From positions 1-51,869 of the forward strand of contig JADHUI010000019.1 of the NCBI GenBank assembly GCA_016784605.1: a stretch of 51,869 nt of DNA, in the 5' to 3' direction. Source of the DNA: Fidelibacterota bacterium. GTDB lineage: Bacteria; Fidelibacterota; Marinisomatia; Marinisomatales; UBA1611. A program made the position numbers and the translations under genes. Positions 1 through 8,223 of the stretch are shown in pieces. How positions within the stretch are numbered: the stretch's first letter is position 1; the number at the start of each line of letters is the position of its first letter. The notes below the pieces were generated by a model that saw nothing but the letters and a program-made list of their open reading frames with translations, was not told the origin of the DNA and made no database searches.

Positions 1-132
1 CCTGCCCGCACATTCAAGTGCGAACATGGAAAGGTAATTCCTGTTGATGGGAGATTCGGTTTAGGGTTCCCAGCCCGACTAACTACGTCAGTCATTCAAG
101 CGGGCCTGCCCGACTATGTCATTCAGGCGGGG
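1..132. repeat. GC-rich hairpin-forming repeat cluster
   Basis: This non-coding stretch is far richer in G+C than its surroundings. It holds a perfect small hairpin (CGCAC at 7-11 pairing with GTGCG at 18-22). It also holds two tandem imperfect copies of a unit that begins CCCGACTA and ends CATTCARGCGGG (71-105 and 105-132). Each copy can fold on itself, for example CCTGCC at 105-110 with GGCGGG at 126-131. I see no ORF here. It could be a REP-like interspersed repeat or the edge of a small non-autonomous element, and the window cuts it on the left. Bases 133-235 are plain AT-rich leader of the next gene. Confidence 0.55.
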
Positions 133-235
133 AATTCATCTCTTTCCGCAAAAAAATAAATTGCGATAAATCATTGTATTCTCATTAACTTCAGGAATAA
201 TAATAGTATATTAACAAAAAAGGAAGATCATTATT

Positions 236-433
236 ATGCAAACAGGAACAGTGAAATTTTTTAATCGAAGTAAAAGATATGGCTTTATCACCGGAGCAGA
301 TGGTGTTGACTATTTTTTTCATGAATCCGGCTTATCTGAAGGTATTTATGTAAAAGATAACGATAAAGTTGAATTCGAAATTGAAGATGGCGATAAAGGC
401 AAAAAAGCTATCAATGTTTCCATTATTGATTAA
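236..433 (+). CDS. cold-shock domain protein (CspA family)
   Basis: A 65-residue single cold-shock domain, the usual size for bacterial Csp proteins. These bind single-stranded RNA or DNA and melt mRNA structure in the cytoplasm. It opens with the family signature TGTVKFFN. RNP1 appears as KRYGFIT, with Tyr where most members have Phe, and RNP2 as DYFFHES. The protein is acidic in its second half. The start is supported by AAGGA about 9 bases upstream. It has its own strong terminator directly downstream, so it is probably a one-gene transcript. I see no long structured 5' leader of the kind that regulates E. coli cspA. Confidence 0.93.
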   Translation: MQTGTVKFFNRSKRYGFITGADGVDYFFHESGLSEGIYVKDNDKVEFEIEDGDKGKKAINVSIID

Positions 434-446
434 TATCAATTTAGTG

Positions 447-481
447 AACAAAAAACCCTCGTTATGCGAGGGTTTTTTGTT
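447..481 (+). terminator. rho-independent terminator after the cold-shock gene
   Basis: A perfect 15-bp stem (447-461 with 467-481) around a 5-base loop. The stem core is CCCTCG/CGAGGG, flanked by an A run on the left and a T run on the right. It lies 14 bases after the cold-shock stop codon and separates that gene from the next one. Confidence 0.9.
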
Positions 482-526
482 CCTATTATCATGTGTAGAT
501 TTTGACACTCAAAAGGAAAATATTTA

Positions 527-961
527 ATGAATAAAAAAACAATACTCATGATGTGTATTATAATAACATCAATGTTATTTGGTGGACCAAAAACAAAATT
601 TTCAGATCAACAAATTGCTGCATTTGTACCCAAATATTTCGCAAGAGATCATCATGCACCCAATATTTCTCGGATTCGTATTTATGCGGAAGATGGGAAA
701 AAAGTATTTCATTTAGAAATAGATGTAAACCGCAATCGCTACGAAGGTCAAATGGACTATACAGTCAGTGCAATGGCGAGTTTAGCCCAATATGCCAAAA
801 TACCTTTCGATACATTTATTGTTATTATGCATCCGAGTCTTCGTGATCTAGATTCTGAACTCATAGAAGCAAACGCAACATGCTCTATTAATTATTTCGT
901 CCGGAAAAAAATGAATTATGATAAATGGATGAAAAATTGCACTAAAATATCACCTGTATAA
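527..961 (+). CDS. small secreted protein of unknown function
   Basis: I do not recognise this 144-residue protein. It begins with a short basic n-region and a hydrophobic stretch (residues 5-19) that looks like a signal peptide, so it is probably periplasmic. The rest is soluble, mixed alpha/beta, with two cysteines (119 and 138) that could form a disulfide. AAGGA lies about 9 bases before the ATG. YggT follows 22 bases later on the same strand, so the two may be co-transcribed. The reading frame is real on codon-use grounds and preferable to the overlapping frame at 553-846. Confidence 0.7.
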   Translation: MNKKTILMMCIIITSMLFGGPKTKFSDQQIAAFVPKYFARDHHAPNISRIRIYAEDGKKVFHLEIDVNRNRYEGQMDYTVSAMASLAQYAKIPFDTFIVIMHPSLRDLDSELIEANATCSINYFVRKKMNYDKWMKNCTKISPV

Positions 962-983
962 TTTCCTAACTAAATAGCTCATT

Positions 984-1241
984 ATGAATTTCTTACTCTA
1001 CACAATTATTGATACCGGATTTAACATTCTACAACTTTTATTATTGGCGCGCGTCATATTGAGTTGGTTCCCACATGATCCCTATAATCAAATTATTCAA
1101 ATAATATATTCAATCACCGAACCCATGATGCGTCCTGTTAGAGAAATTTTCCCTATGGCCATGGGCGGAGTGGACTTTTCACCCATTATTGTCTTTTTCT
1201 TGATAGGTCTCTTAAAAAAGATTCTTCTATCTGTCGTATAA
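984..1241 (+). CDS. YggT family membrane protein
   Basis: An 85-residue protein with two membrane helices (about 5-28 and 65-84) joined by a loop with the family features: ARVILSWFP at the end of helix 1, then TEPMMRPVREIFP, then a glycine/aspartate turn before helix 2. YggT proteins are small inner-membrane proteins; in other bacteria and in plastids, relatives act near the division or cytochrome-assembly machinery. The exact role here is unknown. It is a single-repeat version, half the length of E. coli YggT. It ends 4 bases from the stop of the convergent kinase gene. Confidence 0.88.
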   Translation: MNFLLYTIIDTGFNILQLLLLARVILSWFPHDPYNQIIQIIYSITEPMMRPVREIFPMAMGGVDFSPIIVFFLIGLLKKILLSVV

Positions 1242-1245
1242 ATTC

Positions 1246-3033
1246 TTAATAAAAAGAAGTACGAATCACGGGTTGAAAATAGTCTTTTCGGTGAGCGCAG
1301 ATAGGATCAGCGCCACAAGATGAACAATCTGGATCAGTCATTTCGGGGCATCTTTTTCTCGACATAAAGAAAAACCAATCTACAGCACCCATGGATCGCC
1401 CTGATAACTCTGGGAGTAAATCAACTGCTTCATAAATTGCGTGTCGAATATCCCATTCATCTTCGGGCGAAACCAGTTGTCGATTTTTTATTTTTGTATC
1501 TAATTCTTTATCAAGAATATCAACAAGTCCCAATCTTAAACTTCCCCGCATACAATGATAATCCACAACAGGGGGGAGCGTTTCATTCTTTCCAAAATGA
1601 AACAATTTCTCGGGTCTTTGTTCGAGAATCAATGCCAATAAGGCGCTTTTCTTTCGTAATGGATCTTCTCGATAACCTCCAACTTTATCAAGCATTTCTA
1701 AAAATGTTTTTAATGGATATTTAGACGAGAGTGCTTGATTCACTACATAGCTTGGCGTCCACCCTAATTCTAACATGGAAAGACCATACGTGTGGGCAAA
1801 ATCTAAATGCAATTGGGTGGCAGGCATGACATCTTTTCCATTATCTGCGCGAAATAAATCTTTCATATCATCCAATGATTGAGTTGCTTGACGTTTAGGC
1901 GTGAAAAATTCTGGATCTTTTTCTAGCCTTTTTGTATATGCCTGGAAAAGGTAAAACGCTCCTTTAAGTTCGTCACCGCCAATCGTATGAATTAACGGTT
2001 TATGATATTGTCCATTTTTATGAGACCAAAAACTGAATTGTTGTAACGTGGTCACAAAAAAATAATCGATGGTTAATGGATGCTCTTTTGGCGGGAGGGA
2101 TGAATCGATAAAAGGGAATGCTTCTGCTTCAGGTAAATCGGAAATCAATTGTGCAATTTTATGCAATTGTTCTTGATTGATTACAACCCGTGGTTTAAGA
2201 TTTGAGCAAATATGCTTCTCCTTGGATATTAGTTTTTCTGGCCCAATACCTTCAATCATAAAAGCGGCAAGATTTGCCCCAGATTTAGCCGCCATAACGG
2301 GGTGTTTCCCTTGAGCAATATGAGCTAACGTGGCTCCACAAAATGTATCTCCAGCTCCCGTAGGATCAACTATTTTTGTATCGGGCGAAGAAACGGATGT
2401 TTCATGATTCCCTTGATTTACCGTAGCACCATTTTCACCCTGAGTCATAAAGACTAATTTCCCTGATAGGGTTGCAGCATTTTTATTATATTTTTTTAAT
2501 AAGTCATTTTCAATATGATTCATAAAAAAAATATCTGATTCATCTTTTACGTCTAATACACGATTTGGATCTGACGCAATTATAGGAAGTGCCGTCCCAG
2601 TTGATATATATTTTGCTCCACGTATTTTACAAGCTTCAATAAAAGACAATTGTTGTTTTGCGTTTCCTAAAGGAACAATATGGACTAAATCATAATGACT
2701 TAAATCATTGGGCAAATCATCCGCTTTTAACTCTTCTTCAGCACCAAAGAATGCTTTTTTATAATCAGTTTTATTTTCTGATTGAACAATTTCAAAATGG
2801 GGAAGTTGATCTGCAGAAATAGGGGGTCCAATCCATTCCATTATATGAGAAATGAATGACAATTCTGATGGGATGGTAGTAGGTTTTGGTGCAAACAGAG
2901 TAATACTCACACCCGCATGAATGGCACCTAACGCAGTGTAAAGTCCTGCCCCGCCTGGTGATTGATATAATTGACCTTTAATCGTCAATGTGTCTAGTGA
3001 TGGAGAGCCAATAATAAATAGTTTATGTTTCAT
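1246..3033 (-). CDS. PfkB-family kinase fused to a Qng1/DUF2419-like domain with a Cys4 cluster
   Basis: Residues 1 to about 275 are a ribokinase/PfkB-type sugar or nucleoside kinase: GSPSLDTL start, GGAG at 27-30, and the catalytic anion-hole motif DPTGAGD at 223-229. Residues from about 320 to the end resemble the queuosine salvage family (Qng1, DUF2419): QQFSFW (331-336), FRADNG (394-399), DYHCMR (491-496) where that family has DYRVPQ, SPEDEWDIR (522-530), VDWFF (551-555) and the terminal RTSFY. Inserted before the end are Cys562, Cys570, Cys573 and Cys579 (C-x7-C-x2-C-x5-C), close to the endonuclease III/MutY iron-sulfur loop. Qng1 releases queuine from queuosine 5'-monophosphate. A kinase that makes the nucleoside monophosphate joined to a nucleosidase would be a complete salvage enzyme. 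That pairing is inference; the substrate is unknown. Confidence 0.75.
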   Translation of the reverse strand: MKHKLFIIGSPSLDTLTIKGQLYQSPGGAGLYTALGAIHAGVSITLFAPKPTTIPSELSFISHIMEWIGPPISADQLPHFEIVQSENKTDYKKAFFGAEEELKADDLPNDLSHYDLVHIVPLGNAKQQLSFIEACKIRGAKYISTGTALPIIASDPNRVLDVKDESDIFFMNHIENDLLKKYNKNAATLSGKLVFMTQGENGATVNQGNHETSVSSPDTKIVDPTGAGDTFCGATLAHIAQGKHPVMAAKSGANLAAFMIEGIGPEKLISKEKHICSNLKPRVVINQEQLHKIAQLISDLPEAEAFPFIDSSLPPKEHPLTIDYFFVTTLQQFSFWSHKNGQYHKPLIHTIGGDELKGAFYLFQAYTKRLEKDPEFFTPKRQATQSLDDMKDLFRADNGKDVMPATQLHLDFAHTYGLSMLELGWTPSYVVNQALSSKYPLKTFLEMLDKVGGYREDPLRKKSALLALILEQRPEKLFHFGKNETLPPVVDYHCMRGSLRLGLVDILDKELDTKIKNRQLVSPEDEWDIRHAIYEAVDLLPELSGRSMGAVDWFFFMSRKRCPEMTDPDCSSCGADPICAHRKDYFQPVIRTSFY

Positions 3034-3119
3034 TTTTGTCCAAAAGATTAATAATGTATTCCATTAATTTACTAAATTAAGATTAACATACACCGTTGAA
3101 TGGAGAGAAAAACGATTTA

Positions 3120-5069
3120 ATGAAACAATTATTTTATTTAGGAATCTTTATAAGTGGCATCATTGTTGGGCAAGTAGATAAATCTATGGATTTTTGTTCA
3201 AGGCAAAATTCATTGGCAAAGTGGTTATCCGTAGAAAATAGTCTGACCGAGAATCAAGAACGAATAGATGTTACTTTTTACGACCTATTTTTTAAAATTT
3301 ATCCCGAAGATGAATCGATCAATGGTAGAACAATTGTACACGCAACGGTAAAGGACTCTGGGTTGACGGCTATTGATTTAGATTTAAAAGATGGTTATGT
3401 GATTGATAGTGTTCTTGTTAATGGTCAATCAGCAGATTACACGTATTCTTCAGATTTATTATCCATTCAACTTGCAATGGTAGAACCACCAGATATTGGG
3501 ACAGAATTTGAAGCAATTATTGGTTATTCTGGTGATCCGCAGAGTTATGATTTTGGGTCATTTTCTTTTGATAGTCATCAAGGTGAAAATCTCATTTGGA
3601 CATTGTCGGAGCCCTATGGTGCTCGTGGGTGGTGGCCATGTAAAGATGACCCAAGTGATAAAGCGGATTCTGTCAATATTGTTGTTAATGTACCTGATCA
3701 TTTGATTGTTGCATCCAATGGTTCACTTATTTCAGAAGAAACAAATCCCCACGGAAGAAAAACATATTCTTGGCATGAGTCATATCCAATGGCTACTTAT
3801 CTTGTATCATTAGCGATTTATCCTTATCAATATTGGGAAGATACATATATAAATGCTGATGGAGATTCTTTGCCTTTAACTTATTATGTTTTTCCAGATC
3901 ATTATGGGTCCTTATATGAGAATTATTTGGAAACGAAAGATATGATGGGTGCTTTCGAAGAATCATTTGGACCATATCCTTTTTTTGGTGAAAAATATGG
4001 ACATGCAGAATTTGGATGGGGTGGTGGCATGGAGCATCAAACCTTATCCAGCATGGGCGGGTGGAGTGATTGGCTTATTGCCCATGAATTAGCTCATCAA
4101 TGGTGGGGTGATATGATCACCTGCGCTGATTTTCATCATATTTGGTTGAATGAAGGATTTGCCCGTTATGGTGAAGCATTATGGGCAGAATACGATGAGG
4201 GGATTGACGCTTATCATACCTATTGGGCGAATCATGCTTTTTATGGTGGCGGAACTGTCTTTGTTGAAAATGCCACATCTGTTTCTGAAATCTTTAATGG
4301 ACAATTAACATATAATAAAGCAGGATGGGTGGTTCATATGTTGCGCCATGTTGTTGGTGATGATGTATTCTTTGATATGTTAAAAGCATATGCTAATAAT
4401 GATAGTCTGAAATACGCATCTGCTACGACCGAAGATTTCAGAGACGTATGCGAAGATTTCACAGGGTTAGATTTACATGACTTTTTTAATCAATGGATAT
4501 ACGGCGAACGCTATCCACGTTATCAAGTTCTGTATGATACTTCGCCGGAAAATGCTGTTTCTATTCAGGTGAATCAAATTCAATCATGGCAATTATTTCA
4601 TATGCCGGTTGATATACGCATTACCACAACAGATTCTGTCTATAATTACTTTGTTGACCAAATGGGTGAATCAACATTATATATTTTTGATATTCCTGAT
4701 AGTGAACCCATTTTGAATGTAGAGTTAGACCCGGATAATTGGATTCTCAAATCTGTTGAAGTGTTGGAGATTGGGCAAGAGCCACCATTACCGGGAGTAT
4801 TTTCGCTAGATTCGCCTTATCCAAATCCATTTAATGGTCGTGTAAATATACCATTTGCGATTGGGCATGATTCAGACTTAACATTTTCCATTCAAAATAT
4901 AATGGGACAGACTGTCTGGAAAAAGAATGCATTTTATCCGATAGGAAATCATATTTTAAATTGGCAAGGAAGAAGAGGAGATGGAACAGATTTACCTTCA
5001 GGGCTGTATTTTTTCACAATTCAATCTCCGGAAAAAAGTCTTCGCCAAAAAATCCTTTACCTGAAATAA
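3120..5069 (+). CDS. secreted M1-family metallo-aminopeptidase with C-terminal sorting domain
   Basis: A gluzincin aminopeptidase that should trim N-terminal residues from peptides outside the cytoplasm. I start it at ATG 3120, which gives a signal peptide and has GGAGAG upstream; an in-frame TTG at 3096 would add 8 residues. Numbered from 3120, the substrate-binding GGMEH motif is near 303 (GGMEN in most members), the zinc site is HELAH at 322-326, and the third ligand is Glu345 in WLNEGFARY. The last 89 residues form a beta-sandwich tail starting with YPNPFN and ending SGLYFFTI...KILYLK. This is the FlgD-like/type IX-style sorting tail of FCB bacteria, so the enzyme is likely exported and surface-attached. 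It is divergent from the kinase gene. Confidence 0.9.
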   Translation: MKQLFYLGIFISGIIVGQVDKSMDFCSRQNSLAKWLSVENSLTENQERIDVTFYDLFFKIYPEDESINGRTIVHATVKDSGLTAIDLDLKDGYVIDSVLVNGQSADYTYSSDLLSIQLAMVEPPDIGTEFEAIIGYSGDPQSYDFGSFSFDSHQGENLIWTLSEPYGARGWWPCKDDPSDKADSVNIVVNVPDHLIVASNGSLISEETNPHGRKTYSWHESYPMATYLVSLAIYPYQYWEDTYINADGDSLPLTYYVFPDHYGSLYENYLETKDMMGAFEESFGPYPFFGEKYGHAEFGWGGGMEHQTLSSMGGWSDWLIAHELAHQWWGDMITCADFHHIWLNEGFARYGEALWAEYDEGIDAYHTYWANHAFYGGGTVFVENATSVSEIFNGQLTYNKAGWVVHMLRHVVGDDVFFDMLKAYANNDSLKYASATTEDFRDVCEDFTGLDLHDFFNQWIYGERYPRYQVLYDTSPENAVSIQVNQIQSWQLFHMPVDIRITTTDSVYNYFVDQMGESTLYIFDIPDSEPILNVELDPDNWILKSVEVLEIGQEPPLPGVFSLDSPYPNPFNGRVNIPFAIGHDSDLTFSIQNIMGQTVWKKNAFYPIGNHILNWQGRRGDGTDLPSGLYFFTIQSPEKSLRQKILYLK

Positions 5070-5090
5070 TCCCTAAATTCAATTAACTTT

Positions 5091-6137
5091 ATGACTATGC
5101 TAAATCAAATACCTGAAGAACTTATGATATGGGCTGTGCCATTGGGCATAATTCTTATAGGCCTTGTCTTAGGTTGGATATTCAAACAATTTATTCACAC
5201 CCAATTAATCAAAATGACGGAGAAAACAGATTGGCAAGGGGATGATGTCATTATTAAATCTGTTCAATCTCAGATCGTTTTTTGGTTTTTCTTGGGCTCA
5301 TTAGCTGTGGCAGCCCGCGGTCTAAATTTGGCTCCAACCATGAGCGAATATTTGTCCAGATTTATTTTGGTAGGTCTCATTTTCTCTATTACAGTTTCAG
5401 CCAGTAAGATGGTAGTTGGACTTTTTAATCTATGGACATCTAAACAGGATGGCGGTCTTCCTTCTACAACAATGTTTGTCAATATAGTTCGTATAACTAT
5501 CTATGTGGTTGGAACACTCATTATACTAGACACCTTAAAGATTTCGATTGCGCCAATGTTAACGGCTCTAGGTGTAGGTGGTTTAGCCGTTTCATTAGCA
5601 TTAAAAGATACGCTGACTGACGTATTCGCTGGATTACATATTCTCCTAAGTCAGAAAGTCAAAATTGGAGATTTCATTGAAATGGAATCGGGGCAAATGG
5701 GATACATTACCAATATTACTTGGCGAAATACAACCATGCTCCAACGAGCAAATAATGTTTTTACCATTCCAAATACTAAATTGTCCAATGCGATTATCAA
5801 AAATTATGATACAGGTGATCCAAGTTTTTCCGTGAAAATTCCCATTGGCGTTTCTTACGATAGTGACTTAGATCAAGTGATGCGTGTTACAATGGAAGTG
5901 GCCGATTCCGTACATAAAGGAATGGAAGAAACAGCGAAAGATTATGAACCAGCCATTCGATTTCGTGGATTTGGTGAATCGAGCATTGATTTAATGGTCT
6001 ATTTCCGTGGAAAGAAATATGGGGATCAAAATCCAATTGTTCATGAATTTGTCAAACGAATCCATGAAAGATATACCAAAGAAAATATTGATATTCCATT
6101 CCCAATTCGAACATTAATTCAAAAGGAATCTGAATGA
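5091..6137 (+). CDS. MscS-family mechanosensitive ion channel
   Basis: A 348-residue small-conductance mechanosensitive channel that vents solutes from the cytoplasm on osmotic downshock. There are four hydrophobic segments. The last runs into the pore helix with the glycine/alanine pattern LGVGGLAVSLALKD, followed by the beta domain (GDFIEMESGQMGYI; the WRNT and IPN motifs of the family) and the mixed alpha/beta cytoplasmic cage. ATG 5091 and ATG 5097 are both possible starts and neither has a clear ribosome site. The stop overlaps the next start by 4 bases (ATGA), so it is coupled to the DUF423 gene. Confidence 0.92.
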   Translation: MTMLNQIPEELMIWAVPLGIILIGLVLGWIFKQFIHTQLIKMTEKTDWQGDDVIIKSVQSQIVFWFFLGSLAVAARGLNLAPTMSEYLSRFILVGLIFSITVSASKMVVGLFNLWTSKQDGGLPSTTMFVNIVRITIYVVGTLIILDTLKISIAPMLTALGVGGLAVSLALKDTLTDVFAGLHILLSQKVKIGDFIEMESGQMGYITNITWRNTTMLQRANNVFTIPNTKLSNAIIKNYDTGDPSFSVKIPIGVSYDSDLDQVMRVTMEVADSVHKGMEETAKDYEPAIRFRGFGESSIDLMVYFRGKKYGDQNPIVHEFVKRIHERYTKENIDIPFPIRTLIQKESE

Positions 6138-6505
6138 AATTAGCACTTGTTTCTGGTTCTTTCTTTATGGCATTAGCTGTCGCCTTCGGTGCCTTTGGTG
6201 CACATGGACTCAAAGAAATGGTTCCTCAATCTGACTTATTAATATTTGAAAAAGCGGTCCGATATCATTTTTGGCATGCTTTAGCATTATTAGTACTGGG
6301 TTCTATTGGATTTCACTTGTCCCAAGATTTATTAAAAATACCCGTCATATTAATCATTTTTGGTATTATCTTTTTTTCAGGGTCCCTCTATATACTCGTT
6401 ATAACAGATACGCGGTGGCTTGGGGCCGTAACGCCTTTTGGTGGAACAGCATTAATAATTGCTTGGTGCTGGTTAACTTGGAACTTTTATAACGGAATAA
6501 ATTAA
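6134..6505 (+). CDS. DUF423 family membrane protein
   Basis: A 123-residue protein with four membrane helices. It has the family signature AFGAFGAHGLK near residues 18-28, YHFWHALALL in the second helix and the GAVTPFGG turn before the last helix. DUF423 (YgdD-like) proteins are widespread small inner-membrane proteins with no settled function. The gene overlaps mscS upstream by 4 bases and shares one base with the dut start downstream, so the three read as one operon. Confidence 0.9.
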   Translation: MKLALVSGSFFMALAVAFGAFGAHGLKEMVPQSDLLIFEKAVRYHFWHALALLVLGSIGFHLSQDLLKIPVILIIFGIIFFSGSLYILVITDTRWLGAVTPFGGTALIIAWCWLTWNFYNGIN

Positions 6506-6942
6506 TGCAATTAAAAGTCAAACCTTTTTCAGCCGAAGTAAAACGGTTGTATGAAAATCATGGACATTTCCATGACGGTGATGCCGGATTAGATTTATTT
6601 ATCGTAAAAGAACAAACAATCAATGCGGGTGATTCTACATTAATTCATCTGCAAATCGCATGTGAAAATTTAGATAGAAAACCCTATTTATTAATGCCAC
6701 GGTCTAGTATTTCAAAAACGCCATTAAGGTTAAGTAATTCCATTGGATTGATTGATACAGGATATCGAGGTGAAATTATGGCTGCTGTAGATAATATTAA
6801 AGATGAAGCCATAACCGTGACATCTGGGCAGAGATTGTTTCAATTAGTTGCCATGGATGGCAGCCCAATTCACTATGAATTGGTAGACGCGTTAACAGAA
6901 ACCACCCGCGGATCTGGCGGATTTGGGAGCACAGGGAAATAA
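6505..6942 (+). CDS. dut: dUTP diphosphatase
   Basis: A trimeric-type dUTPase of 145 residues that hydrolyses dUTP to dUMP, keeping uracil out of DNA and feeding dTMP synthesis. The five motifs are visible: DAGLDL (26-31), PRSSIS (65-70), GLIDTGYRGE (81-90, with the uracil/sugar-binding Asp84), the GQRLFQL segment and the Gly-rich C-terminal lid RGSGGFGSTG. The A of its ATG is the last base of the DUF423 stop (TAATG). A degraded copy of its last 21 codons lies at 8118-8186, on the other side of the next gene. Confidence 0.95.
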   Translation: MQLKVKPFSAEVKRLYENHGHFHDGDAGLDLFIVKEQTINAGDSTLIHLQIACENLDRKPYLLMPRSSISKTPLRLSNSIGLIDTGYRGEIMAAVDNIKDEAITVTSGQRLFQLVAMDGSPIHYELVDALTETTRGSGGFGSTGK

Positions 6943-7110
6943 TATCCTTATTATGTATTGGACCGTGATCTAAGCCACTCTTTTATTCGTATCTTATATC
7001 CTATGCTCCACGCCTTCATGAAGTTGGCAATCAATAAATACAGGTAAATCTTATCTTAGGGCTTTACCATGTGGTTGCGTTATTCTTTTGAAAATAAAAT
7101 GGATTCAATA

Positions 7111-8109
7111 ATGAAAAAATACCAAATTTATATATTAGCGATACTCATTGCTTTTGCTGTGAGTTGTTCAAATAGCACAGAACCAAAGTATACTGAAGCA
7201 TTTACAGACACTTGGGGCGAAATTACATCGGATAATCCCAAAACGTTTGCTGCATCAGATGTGTCACAAGCGACAATTGACTTAACCCTAAAGTGGCTTA
7301 AAACAGCATCAGATGCATGGGGGAATTATGGACCGTTGGAAATTTGGTTCGTGGGTGATAGCCACGATGCGACGATTGAGTTAGATAATCTTTGGTGTAA
7401 CACTCGACAGCAAATAGATCCCAAATGGAATACAGAATGGGATTGCGCAAATGGGGACCCGTATGGATCTGGTAGTGGTTGGTCTCCCTTTTACAGGTAT
7501 GTGGATGATGGCGGTGCGGCCGTTGCTACTTATCGAAGGGATTATTTCGATTATTATTTTTTAACCATCACTATGTCAGCGAAATATCCCAGTCCATCAG
7601 AAACAGATTATATTCCTGTTACCATGCATGAATATTTTCATGTGTATCAACATTCCCACATAATGGATATAGAACAAAATGGAGATAAAACACCAAGAGA
7701 AATGAAGAACGGTGGTAGCCAAAAACCTTGGTTTTCTGAAGGAGGCGCAGAATATATGGCTCAATTACTATATTCCAAACAAGATGGTGTTGAAAGTGGC
7801 TATCTAAAAGAAAGAATGACAAGGAAGTTTGATTCAGTGAGTGACTATAAATCACATGGTGTTCGTCTTGATGCGCTCACCTATGATAGTCCTGTGAGTA
7901 CTTATGATGTAGGTGCATGGTTCATTGCTTATCTGATTCATAATGAAGGAGAAGAGACATTCCGAGTTGACTTTTATAAAGATTTAAATGATTTAGGTTT
8001 TGAAGGATCTTTCCTAAAGCATTTTGGAAAATCTACGAATGAATATGTGGATGCATTTGATTTGTTTTTAGATACAGGATTAGAAGAAGCATTAATAATA
8101 ATTCCATAA
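7111..8109 (+). CDS. lipoprotein with gluzincin-like metallopeptidase motif
   Basis: I do not recognise the family. Started at ATG 7111, the protein (332 residues) has a lipoprotein signal ending AVSC, with Cys19 as the lipidated residue and a serine after it. An upstream in-frame ATG at 7069 would bury this signal, so I reject that start. In the middle is HEYFHVYQH (His173, Glu174, His177) and 33 residues later SEGGAEYMA with Glu210. HExxH followed by a glutamate helix is the zinc arrangement of gluzincin peptidases. I therefore predict a secreted zinc peptidase anchored in the outer membrane or periplasm. It stands alone between dut and a decayed dut tail, which suggests it was inserted there. 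Confidence 0.65.
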   Translation: MKKYQIYILAILIAFAVSCSNSTEPKYTEAFTDTWGEITSDNPKTFAASDVSQATIDLTLKWLKTASDAWGNYGPLEIWFVGDSHDATIELDNLWCNTRQQIDPKWNTEWDCANGDPYGSGSGWSPFYRYVDDGGAAVATYRRDYFDYYFLTITMSAKYPSPSETDYIPVTMHEYFHVYQHSHIMDIEQNGDKTPREMKNGGSQKPWFSEGGAEYMAQLLYSKQDGVESGYLKERMTRKFDSVSDYKSHGVRLDALTYDSPVSTYDVGAWFIAYLIHNEGEETFRVDFYKDLNDLGFEGSFLKHFGKSTNEYVDAFDLFLDTGLEEALIIIP

Positions 8110-8117
8110 AGTATTAT

Positions 8118-8186
8118 TTTGAATTGGTAGATGCGTTAATTGAAATCACTCACGTATTCGGATGCTTCGACAGTACAGGCATTTAA
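8118..8186 (+). pseudogene. decayed copy of the dut 3' end
   Basis: Read in frame, these bases give FELVDAL, ITHVFGCF and DSTGI before a stop. The matching segments at the end of dUTPase are YELVDAL, TTRGSGGF and GSTGK. The nucleotide alignment with 6876-6938 is ungapped over 63 bases, with 43 identities by my count, and the stop codon falls at nearly the same place. It starts 8 bases after the lipoprotein stop. It has no start codon or ribosome site of its own, so it is a relic and not a gene. Confidence 0.7.
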
Positions 8187-8193
8187 TAATATT

Positions 8194-8223
8194 CTGACAA
8201 TATGACTTACATTTATTTATAAT
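8194..8223 (+). promoter_or_regulatory. candidate promoter of groES-groEL
   Basis: CTGACA (8194-8199) and TATAAT (8218-8223) are separated by 18 bases, matching the sigma-70 type -35 and -10 boxes at 5 of 6 and 6 of 6 positions. It would leave a leader of roughly 150 bases before groES. No CIRCE operator (TTAGCACTC and its inverse) is present, so HrcA control is not supported. An AT palindrome, GAATTTT-A-AAAATTC at 8333-8347, lies in the leader. Bases 8224-8382 hold no other recognisable element. Confidence 0.4.

Noticed and set aside
553-846. 97-codon frame overlapping the secreted protein at 527
   Set aside because: Translation is rich in Cys, Tyr and Ser with no signal peptide; the other frame has a ribosome site and signal peptide.
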